Source: Oasisia sp. SBJ-2009 (Eukaryota; Annelida; Polychaeta; Sabellida; Siboglinidae). From it: a DNA stretch of 64,000 bases. The notes beneath the pieces are model-generated. The model was not told the origin of the DNA. It did not search any database and saw only the letters and a program-made list of their open reading frames with translations. Location: positions 28,163,645-28,227,644 of the forward strand of contig OZ024861.1 of the NCBI GenBank assembly GCA_964017155.1. Reading direction: 5' to 3'. Below, in pieces: positions 26,501 through 38,500 of this stretch. Within the stretch, counting starts at the first letter, position 1. Every line of letters starts with the position of its first letter. The translations under genes and the position numbers were made by a program.

Positions 26501-29500
26501 TATATAAATACAAGGTACATTTAAATATTCGGATAACACAAAAAGTGCACGCACTTATTTCCGAACGCACTTATTTCAGAACCTTTCTTAATATTTTCTC
26601 TAATAGTGTATTTGGTATCCTGATCTGTAGTTATAATAACTATCAGTCATATATACGGACTTGGTTTCCATTTCTGCTGTTTAGTTTCGGACAAGCCCAC
26701 CATCACATCAGCCCGTCTGAACCGGCCAATAGCTTTGAAAGCCATCAAGTGCATTTATCATGGCTGTAAACGCCCGGATGGTGGGGATGGCCCTCCCGTC
26801 GCTACTCGACGGCCAAAGGACGCCAAGATGTGGTCACACCCTGCTACGTGGGAGAATGGTCTGCCAGCCAGTGACACGGATGTCACAATTAAAGGTAGGA
26901 AATAATTAAGTTACCAGTCACTTAGTTATATTTGTATTCTGTTGCCATGACAACGTGACTTACATTGTTGTATTGATGTCCTAATCACAATAACAATACA
27001 ATCACATCACCACTACTATTACGACATTTAGTTAATTTGAAATCATAAATAATATTTATTATGAATCCTTCTAACAATGTGGCCAGCCACAACAAACAGG
27101 CAATTAAGTATTTGAAAATGTAAAATAGAGTTTTGTATCTTTGAATTCCACATATGTGACTCATCTTAACAAAAGCGGTCGGATGTCGGTAAATCAGATT
27201 TTCCGTAAATGCCGATTTTGTGAAAAAATCGGGCATTCGTCAATTTTGAGATTTTCCCTGAAAATGATTTTTTAGTATTCGTTTTTTCGATTGCCACACT
27301 TGTTATTATCTAACTAACTCTGTTTCGTGTATTTTAAAGACATTTGCGTAGAGCTGTGCTAAGTGTTCCGCTCCGTTTCCATAAAACAAAGCCGAAAATG
27401 CCAGTAATTGCGCGCTTTCTTTGCCGCTAATTTTGGGACGATCCCTATCATAACGGGTATCACCGCGTAGCTTAACGCGTCATCTGTCCATATATGGTCA
27501 TATCTATGCTAATGTATGCATTATCCGGCCTTCAGAAAGCTTGGAATAGACCCCCTGTCCGCTAAACGGGGTAAACAAACCGTGGTCACATGGTAGCAAC
27601 AGCTCCTGCAACCGTTCTCATTGGTCCAGCGTGGAACATTTGCATATCCGCATGCGTCACTGCTGACCTAGTTAGCGAGCGAAGACGAAGGCGAAGCGAA
27701 AAATGGCGTTCAGTGTGGCGAAGTTGTTAAACTCTGATGCAAGTGATCGGGCACAAATAGATAGTTTGACTGAGGCGACCGGAGTACTTTTTGGAGGAAG
27801 TGACTGATGAAAGCGTGGCGGACGATGACGAGGATGACAATTTTGCGAACTACATCACTGACGAAGACGAATATTGAATTCGACTTTCGTGAGAATGATT
27901 ACGACACGGCATGGCTACGCAAGTCGCGCTGACCGATCCGTAGAGACAGTGTCAGATTCTCCGGATGAGGAATTGGGAAAAGCAAATGCAATATCATAAA
28001 AATGATACTATCTTTGAGTTGTCCAAATTTCAGCCAGATATGTCCATCCTAACCAAGGCATAACAGCAGCAGAGTTTGTTCGCTTTTCTTAACAACGGAG
28101 GTAATTGCATAAAATATTAATTAATCTGCAATTGTTTTTCTAATAAACATTTTGTGTTCATATTAACACGATATCTTAAGAATGACATTATCTTCCAACA
28201 TGCCAAGTTTCAAAAAGATCGGTCCATGGTAACTAAGGTACATTCCATGAAACGTAACAAATATTTTGCATCAACTTTGAAGGCCATTTTCTTAATTTGA
28301 AGGTTTCTACCCCACACATGTTTGTCAAGCTATAGCTTCGGCTAGAATCGAGATCTCTTCTAGCATGATATATCGTATGAAAGCAGATATTATGCTCTTT
28401 CCAGTGGTACTAATCACTCAATTTTGAAAATTACCGACATTCGACCGCTTTTGTTAACCCTTTTTATACCAGACGTCCGCCCAGAAATTATACCCATGTT
28501 ACCAGCACATTTGGGAGAAAAAACGGATATGGAAAAAAAATTTACATGGTGTGTGTCAAATTTGATTTTCTCAGCAACTACATAACATATATACAAGTGT
28601 TGTATATCAAATGAAAGCTACGAAATGCAGCTTTCCATTGATGTGCCTCATATAAATAGAACTGTTTATTCAACTATGATATTATAAGTTGAAATCAGAG
28701 GAAAGTTTTTTGATTTTTTTTACAAAATGCATGACTGAACTTCAGCACAACTTTTCGACTGTTTCTTGCATGAATAGAAAGCAACTTCAATTACAAGAGT
28801 TATAGAAAAATTCAATAGCTACATTTTGCTATAAGAATTATTCCTGTGTGACGGGTAGAAGGAATGTTATGAGCAATATTCATCAGGTATGTCAGTCCGA
28901 AAATATTAGTTTTGTAAGATGACAAGTAACAAGTATGGATATTATCATATTATTTCCTTCCAGCAGTCAATAATAACTCTGCTACTGTTTTTTGCATGAA
29001 TAGAAAGCAACTTCAATTACAAGAGTTGTAGAAAAATTCAATAGCTACATTTTGCTAATATACCTGTGTGACGGCTAGAAGGAATGTTATGAGCAATATT
29101 CATCAGGTATGTCAGTCCGAAAATATTAGTTTTGTAAGATGACAAGTAACAACAATGGATATTGTCATATTATTTCCTTCCAGCAGTCAATACTATCTCT
29201 CCTACTGACAAAATGAGTTCCAGAAATATGTATGCTATGTGTAAACAATAAATTTATTACAAAACGACAACTAGAACTACAGAACGATCCATCGATTTAC
29301 ATGACAAGTTTTGACAACCCTGTCTGCCAATGTTCGACTGGTTGATGTGTGCCCTCAGGCATTTCTGGTGCAGAGGCACAGAGCACTCACTACAACCATA
29401 GTTCGTGGCCTGTGCCATCCAGGGAGCAATCTGGCGCACTGACAGGGCGAAAGCGGCGATGATCAGTCACCCAGTCGGGGTGGAAACCCTATAAATCATC

Positions 29501-32500
29501 CCCAGACTCGTTGGATTCGTGAAACAAATTGTCAATCCACTGCGGTCTGGTTTCGTCGCCGCCATCCTGCACTCGATCCAGGGCAGTGGGTCGACATTCT
29601 CTGCCGCTAATTCTCCTTCAAAATCCTCGTTTATAAACTTGTCAACTCCCGAAATATCACTGCCTTCGCTGTCTGAAGCACCATCCTCCGCCATTTTTAA
29701 ATGCCGCGACGAACAACACAAAACAAAACTTTCCAAAAACACGTTTAAAACCACTGAAATTGTCGCAATAAAATGGCGTCTGCCTTGCAGGAAGTGTGGT
29801 GTAGCCTCGTTCTCTTCGTACGACGGAAGTGGGGGATTTTAATTTATTCAATATGGCCACAACATGGCCACATGGGCGGACACGTTGGTAAATACGCACC
29901 GATGCGTATTTGGTAAGATGCGGCAACTACGCATCGGTGCGTATTTGGTATAAAAAGGGTTAAGATGAGTCACATATTATTTGCTCAAAATTATTATTTG
30001 TTAAAAAATCTACTAATTTATCATTTATTTCTACAAATGAAGTAAAAACCTTTTAAAAAGAGAGGTTTTGAGATCACATAGTTTACAATTTGGATTATGT
30101 GAAGAAAATGCCAATAGGACGTTTTTGAATTGTTTCTCAAGGAAAATAAACAGGATTTTAAAAGATGAAATTATACATTACTGCCAAACTAAAAACTTGG
30201 TCTGTGACATGACTTAAATAGCTATTGTTGGTTCACATCCAAAATAAACCTACACGAGCAATGTTATACCGGTTTCTGTGACAGATCACAGATGTTATTT
30301 GACATACATGTAGTATGTGTCGCTACTAATCGATTCTGTTACATGCCAACAGAGGGAGACTGGGTGGTGGCGGACATGGTACTTCCCAAGATGAAGAAGT
30401 TGATCATTTACGGCACACTTGAGATTGATGATCAGAAGGACCCAGCCACAGGACGTGTTCGTGAGTTTGTCCTTGAAGCCACCTACGTCTACATCCGCGG
30501 GGGACGGCTCCTGGCAGGGTGGGAGGATTCTCCCTTCACTGGGAAGCTCGACATTCTCCTCAATGGCAACCATCGTACGCCTGACTTCAAACTAAATAAT
30601 GACGATGATGGACCTAACATTGGCTCCAAAGCGATTGGTAAGTTGGCTCCAAAATGTTCAGTTACATTGGCTCCAAAATCTCTGATTAGTCGTGCAGTCA
30701 AAATGGCACCAAAATGGTTAGTTCACTTTAGACTCCAGTTCATAGCCGCCACTTATCAGACACTCACTGGGCACAATTTATACTAATAAGAAATAATTCT
30801 TGTCTTCTAGCTTTTCTCACATGAATAGCATTATTATATAATCCTATTCAATGTTGTCAAAATGCTGATAAATTTCCTGCCTTACAACGAAAGTTCACTG
30901 TGTGTCTCTGTGCGTATTTCAGCTGTGTTCGGTGGCCTTGACCTGTTTGGGGCACCTCGCACCATCACCTGGACCCACCTGGCGAGAACAGCCGACAGTG
31001 GGTCAAACACAATCACCTTGGAGACAGCAGTTGACTGGAACGTAGGTGATGAGATCGTCATGACAACGACTAGCTTCAACCCATGGGAGACAGAAACATT
31101 CAAGATTGCGTCAGTGTCAGAAGACATGAAGACTCTCACTCTGAATGCCAGTCTACAGTACAAGCATCTCTGTAAGTTGGGGAACACACTGCTGGATTAA
31201 CAACATGCATCACAGAACGTTTTGCATGCTTACATAAGATCAAATTAATAATGGGATAACAGATTTATGTTGTGGTCTACCTAAGAAAGTGGCTACAATT
31301 AAGCATAACACTCAATATTTGATACAAAAAGAAAATTGGTGAAACATACTAAATGTTTAATGGACGTGTTGAAAAGTGTAATTGTAGAATATTGAGTGCA
31401 CTGCAACGGTTATGACTTTTCCTTCACAGCCTTTGAGGAGAGTGTGGGAGGCCTGTCGTATGAGATCAAGGCCGAAGTAGGACTTCTCTCTCGAAATATC
31501 CGCATCATTGGGGCCGACTACAGTGACATGTTCTCTGAGTCTTTTGGGGCTCGTGTGATTGTTGGAATACAGACGGAACTCAGTGAAAACGGAGACCCAA
31601 TACCACATATAGGTAAATATTCCAAAGAGGTTTGTTGGTAAATGTTACAGTAAAGAGGTTTATATATCTGATTGTAGGTAGTTATTGGTCTTGTTGTAAC
31701 TGTGTGATATAATCCTAAAATGAACATTTCTTGAGCATGCACCATGAAATGACACATGCTCAAGAAATGTTCATTTCAGGATTATATCAGTTATGTTTAA
31801 ATGAGCATATCAATTCTCTTTATCTTTGTTTACTGGTTTATCATCAGTAAAACACAATGACTATTGCCACGAGGCTGTCATGAAATGTTGAAATTATACC
31901 TAGTTTATTTACATGATTAAATTAAGTGTTATCGCTATGTTACATTAAACCTCTCAGTGTCTAGGTCGAAATCTAAAGACCTATGCTCTACCGCGTAGTG
32001 GGCCAAACATCGAACAACCGAACGAATGGCGGAAAACATTTACGTCTAACATAATTGTCTGACCTAAACAGCACTATTTTGGCGAGTAAATAACGTAAAA
32101 AGATTAGGAAAGTCTAATCACAATTAAAGCAGGATATCATATATTTCAAGTCATAAAACAGATCAATAATGTAAGCGACAAGTGGTCTTCCTTTTCCTCA
32201 TGCAAATTTTGAAATGGGAAGATGTAATGGCATCAAGGCCTTTTTATACCCTATAGTCACGTGAGTTACTTTACCATAAACACTCGAAATTAGGAATCGG
32301 GTGTGGTGGCTACATCAAAGTGATTTGATCTACATCATAATGTTGCATAAATATATACATATATATTATATATATGTATATATACATTATATATATATAT
32401 ATGTGTGTAGCCATACATATATATACCCACACACACACTTTGATGTGTTGTTCTCTGCGACACACTTTGATGTGTTGTTCTCTGCGACACACTTTGATGT

Positions 32501-35500
32501 GTTGTTCTCTGCGACACACTTTGATGTGTTGTTCTCTGCGACACACTTTGATGTGTTGTTCTCTGCGGCAGGGTATGCACGACTCTCAAACGTTGAGTTC
32601 TTCCACAGTGGGCAGGAGGGCTTTGTCGCAAGCTATGATTCTCGATTCTCTGTGACATTTTACGATATTGGCAAGATCAGCACCACCCGCCCATCCTATG
32701 TGACAAAGTGTACATTCCACAATGGATTCTCCCCGGCTTTTGGCGTGATCGGAACACATGGTCTGGAGCTTGTCAACAACGTCATCCATCACACTGTCGG
32801 TCCTGGTGAGTGTATCTTCATCAAAGAGTGTATGCTAATGCTATCTAAGACCACACACTCCAGGGGAAGAGTGTGTATGCTAATGCTATCTAAGACCACA
32901 CACTCCAGGGGAAGAGTGTGTATGCTAATGCTATCTAAGACCACACACTCCAGGGGAAGAGTGTGTATGCTAATGCTATCTAAGACCACACACTCCAGGG
33001 GAAGAGTGTGTATGCTAATGCTATCTAAGACCACACACTCCAGGGGAAGAGTGTGTATGCTAATGCTATCTAAGACCACACACTCCAGGGGAAGAGTGTG
33101 TATGCTAATGCTATCTAAGACCACACACTCCAGGGGAAGAGTGTGTATGCTAATGCTATCTAAGACCACACACTCCAGGGGAAGAGTGTGTATGCTAATG
33201 CTATCTAAGACCACACACTCCAGGGGAAGAGTGTGTATGCTAATGCTATCTAAGACCACACACTCCAGGGGAAGAGTGTGTATGCTAATGCTATCTAAGA
33301 CCACACACTCCAGGGGAAGAGTGTGTATGCTAATGCTATCTAAGACCACACACTCCAGGGGAAGAGTGTGTATGCTAATGCTATCTAAGACCACACACTC
33401 CAGGGGAAGAGTGTGTATGCTAATGCTATCTAAGACCACACACTCCAGGGGAAGAGTGTGTATGCTAATGCTATCTAAGACCACACACTCCAGGGGAAGA
33501 GTGTGTATGCTAATGCTATCTAAGACCACACACTCCAGGGGAAGAGTGTGTATGCTAATGCTATCTAAGACCACACACTCCAGGGGAAGAGTGTGTATGC
33601 TAATGCTATCTAAGACCACACACTCCAGGGGAAGAGTGTGTATGCTAATGCTATCTAAGACCACACACTCCAGGGGAAGAGTGTGTATGCTAATGCTATC
33701 TAAGACCACACACTCCAGGGGAAGAGTGTGTATGCTAATGCTATCTAAGACCACACACTCCAGGGGAAGAGTGTGTATGCTAATGCTATCTAAGACCACA
33801 CACTCCAGGGGAAGAGGGTTACTTTATCATAACATACTCACATATGTTTCTTTCAGATTATGACAGCTTTATATGTTTTCTCTCAACAAAGTTAATTTTT
33901 ATTTCAAGTAAGAACCTCTAAATCACATATATTCATCGATCAAGCATGTCAGTGATGAATAATCAAATCCATTAAGCAAACTTATATACATATATAAGGC
34001 CATTTTCTTAAAAGATATGTTTCTAGAACAAATATATCTCGAGGACTAATTAAGCTATGCAAATACAGTTTTTATTATTGCTTTCAGCTTCATTTTTTGT
34101 TGTATGTTTTCAATTTCATATGGGGAGTCATGTCAAAAACATTGGGTCCTCAGAATTGACTGAAATGTTAACCAATGGTAGCTGAGAACTACTGCAATTT
34201 ACCATGTCTTTACTAATTAGTGGTGCTTAGAAAAATGTTTTTGAGAAGCCTTGATGGGATGAAATCAGTAGATGTAATTTTCTTTTGATCCACATCTGCA
34301 GAGAATATCATTTTGCAGACATAAGAAAAAAACAGAAAATGTTGCAGATAATATCTGAAAACTTGATGTACATTCATTTGCATTGACATGTGTCTGTTTC
34401 AGCCATAATTGTAGTAGGGGCGAACAACACGCTGCGTGATAATCTCATGAGCCTGACAGTATTCCCCGCTACATACCAGGACCGATATGAAGCAGACTCA
34501 CTAGACGTGATGGCCACTGTCGAGATCCAGGGGGCAACAGACACAAAGTTAGTTGGCAATGTGGTTGCCGGTTCGGAGCGCTCCGCCTACAGGCTAAATG
34601 GTGAATCATGCACCGAGGGCGAACCAACGTGGGCGAATAACACCGGCCACTCGACCCTGCTGGGGCTGACGATGTGGCAGGAGGACTGCTTGCAAAAAGA
34701 GGAGTGTTCACGCTTCAATGGGTTCTACATTTACAAGTCATTCAGCTACGGCTTCTACTCAAACGGCATATGTAGCATCGTCATTCAGAACTCAAAGTTT
34801 GTCGACAATAGCATATCCGTTTTCCCATACATCATGAGGCCTGATGCAAGAGAGCATGGGTTCAGCCGCAAGTTCGTCAAGATTTCCAAGAGTCTGTTTG
34901 TGGGGGCCAGTGACACTTACGACTGCGAAACAGATATCATGAGATTAAATGACCATCCGCACATTAAGATATCAGTCACTCTGAGATCTTGGGCCTTTGA
35001 ACGTGTTGCTGGACGCATTGCGCTTGGGTGGCCCATGTTTGCGTGTGGGAATAATCTTGCCCCGAAACATCCCCTCAATGATCCTCACACACCATCTGCC
35101 CTCTATGGAAACATCATTTTTGAAGGTTTGCAAAACATTCCCATCTGGAGGTACCCGTTTTGGCAATCGAAATAATTATTCTGTCATTTATAATTGAATT
35201 TGTGATTAAAGGTACTGATATATGAAGTGTAACTCTAATAAAACCAGTCCACAACTGTATTTATTAGTAATGAACAATACTAATTACTAATGTATTAGTT
35301 ATTCTTATATACAACACATACATACATTACACAAAAACGTACTGTTCACAATTTTATATCCTCTCCATTTTCCAGTTGTCATTTTTCAGCATATAGGTAG
35401 TATGGGAATAATCTGATTTGAACTATTTTCATAATTAATATTTAAAAAACAAATGTTGATAATGGAACATTAAAAACTGACAAAATCAGAAATCTTAGAC

Positions 35501-38500
35501 AATTTGGTCTGCTATACCTTTCGCATCGATGGTACCAATATAACATTTTATTTGCTGGATATATCATATCAAACTGAGATATTCTTAGAGGAAGGCATAA
35601 TTTTAGTTTACTGAGTGAAGTTAACTTTTCTTGTTGGAATTAAGATCATATGGATTTCCTGGGAGGAAACTTGCACACAGAAATAGTAATACCAAAACAT
35701 GTTTAAACTTGGGCATTTTCTTTCAGGTGTGACATTTGCCCACTTCAAGAATAAGTGCGGCATGACTGATCGCATCATTTCGACGAATCCAACGGGACCT
35801 GATGCAGAACACCCAATATACATGAAAAGAATCCAGCTTATCGATGTTGAAGAGAAGAGCAAAATATATGCACACCACCCACTACTTACGTAAGTTGTGT
35901 CACAGAGGTGACGCTCCCAATGAACATATTGGTTAGTTAGAAACTACACCCAATTCCACATTTCCATCATCTGTCCTTTCATTCATTCATTCATTCATTC
36001 ATTCATTCATTCATTCATTCATTCATTCATTCATTCATTCATTCATTCAGTCATTCAGTCATTCAGTCATTCAGTCATTCAGTCATTCAGTCATTCAGTC
36101 ACTGTGGTGGGAAAGCGTTCATGGAATGAGATTTAGATCAGAATACTTCTGCTCTAGGTTTGTTGCACCATGGCTGGGTGTGAGCTAGTTCATCCACGAT
36201 GCAACGAAGTAAGAACATCTGTCATCATATTTACACTATTTGTAACTTCAAAGGCACCATGCTTTCACAGTGGTGCTCTCTTGAAAGTTGCTCACCACTG
36301 AATGTGCACACACTGAACTAAGACAGGCCAAGACACAATAATTATTGAGAAGATGTAGGTAAATAAGTAGTTAGCTCATATCCCCTGGTAAATGGTAGAT
36401 CAATTCTAGAATGAGAACGAACACAGACAGAGGCATGTAAACTGTTCTCCTGGGAGTGCCAGAGTACCCCCAACATGTTAATCTATATAATATTAATATG
36501 TATGCATCAGCTGCAGTTTGCTGCACATGTGTAAAATGTGAAGGAAAGTGAAACATTCCAAATAATAATTGTTAGTTTCGCTGTTACAAAAAAATGACCA
36601 TCACAGATGTCCACAAGAGAACCCCATCGTTGGTTGGCACAGGGATTGTGGCACATCAATTAACGTTCGTTTGGAGTAATGTTCAGTGACATGCTCGTTA
36701 TAATGATCACACACAGAGTTGCTGTGTGTAGGCTCCATCTCACACGTAGCCTATGTCTGTACTTGTCTTCCCTTCCATCGCAGGTTTGTGACTGCGAGCG
36801 CCTGTGTTGACATGAGTTGTGACGCGAAGAAGAAACTCCTCATCAAGGACCTTGATGGGTCATTCTTTGGCACACCATCAAACTACATTCCCGAGTCGGA
36901 ATATGAATACAATGGAGATCGCCGTCATGGCTTCGGTGACTACCGCATACCCAAGACAATGCAGAGTTTCCCTGGAAATGGCTCGAGAATGCCAATCGAT
37001 GAAGTTCGCAAACATCCTGGTGAGTCTATACAGTGTGTTTGCCCTATCAGGAATCTTGTTTAGATTTAGCTAATTGGTAACCTTAAGTTCTCTACATTCA
37101 TGGACAAAGTCCCAACTTCAGCAGAATGGCATTTTACTAACTGTTATTTCGAACCTTTGCTTATCTAATGGTTTTTATGTTGCCATGCTAAAGACTTGTC
37201 CAGCTATGCAATCCCACTAAATCGGCTAGAAATGGTTGTAGCTGAAAAAGCATAAATATTACCAAAAAGTGTTGTTGACTGCAAGTAACTCGGTATTACA
37301 GGCATCAAGAGGCCAGGCTGTGAGCACAAACCTGATTGGCCGGGCTACCTGTGTCCACTGTCCAAAATTGACCACCAGATGTTGATTGTTGAGAGCATGG
37401 ACTTTGACAACATGGACCGCCGTGTCTCTCCCGTGGCCTTGAGAGCAGACGGCTACCTTGACCTCATCAATGGACCTCATGACACAGGCACATGTGGGGG
37501 ATACACGTGTCGCAAACGCATGCAGACGTTCTACACAATAGTCGCAGCCGGTTTGTAGTTTAGTTCAACATAAAACTGCGTGGGTAGTTACCTAATCTGA
37601 ACCGTTCAGTCGTTAGAATATTCTCACAATGCGCCTAACTTCCACCCAATTTAAGGATGTAGTCAAACCTAGCTTCACAGTCACCTTCCAAGTATGGTTA
37701 CCTTGGGACAGCTCCATAATTATTTCTGCTACAGTAAAATATTGGCAGTTAGTCCCGCTAACACAGTCACCTCACTATTCTTGTTACTCTGGCCAATCTT
37801 GATGGTGACCTTATAAGGAAAGTAGTCTTTCTATGACGTACAACTATAAACAAGTAATGGGTGATTTAAATAGTTCACTAAGCCATGTCTAGCAGACCTG
37901 TTTTGACAGTATGGTGTGTGACTGTTTCAGGCAGCAACTATGACCTGTACTTCAGTGGCACGGCCCCACAGCACCTGAGACTTCACTACTTCCTGGCTGA
38001 AGACACAACCAAACCTGTCCGCCTCGCCATCTACTTTGGCCTGCAGCAGCGTTACGATGTCTACCACGAAAGTGTCTTCCTCCAGCCAAGCAATGCTGAA
38101 GTTGACAGCAACAACAAGGTCTCCTTCAAGAGTCCAAAGACCGAAGGAGAGTTCCTGCCCACTGCAGAGTCACCTTCTGGCACCAACTACTTTGACATTG
38201 ACACAAAGACACTGTATGTGCAGGTGAAGGGACCGGGATTGGTTGACATCAAGATGAGGCCTGTTGTCATTCTTGCATTTGGTCTCCCTGAGATGACAGA
38301 GGAAGAGTTCTTTGGGAAAGATCTGCTGAAGAATCTCATCATCTTCCTGAAGGTCGATCCAGCAAAGGTGAGGATTGCTGGAGTCAGACGACTCGGCCAA
38401 AGTCGACGTCGGAAGAGAGAGACAATTGGTGTTGAAGTCATCATTGAAATAGGTATGTTGTAATTTTTTTTTATAAGATCACGCAAGACTTCAGATTGTC

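Larger units (their letters stand above)
27146..29985. repeat. Palindromic target holding elements D and E
   Basis: The flanks are reverse complements: ATATGTGACTCATC before the first TTAA and GATGAGTCACATAT after the last. Removing D and E leaves ATATGTGACTCATC-TTAA-GATGAGTCACATAT, a perfect 32-bp palindrome with TTAA at its centre. Confidence 0.85.

Noticed and set aside
32789..33799. Minus-strand frame of 336 codons (SISIHTLPLECVVLD repeats)
   Set aside because: Shadow of the 45-bp satellite; no unique sequence.
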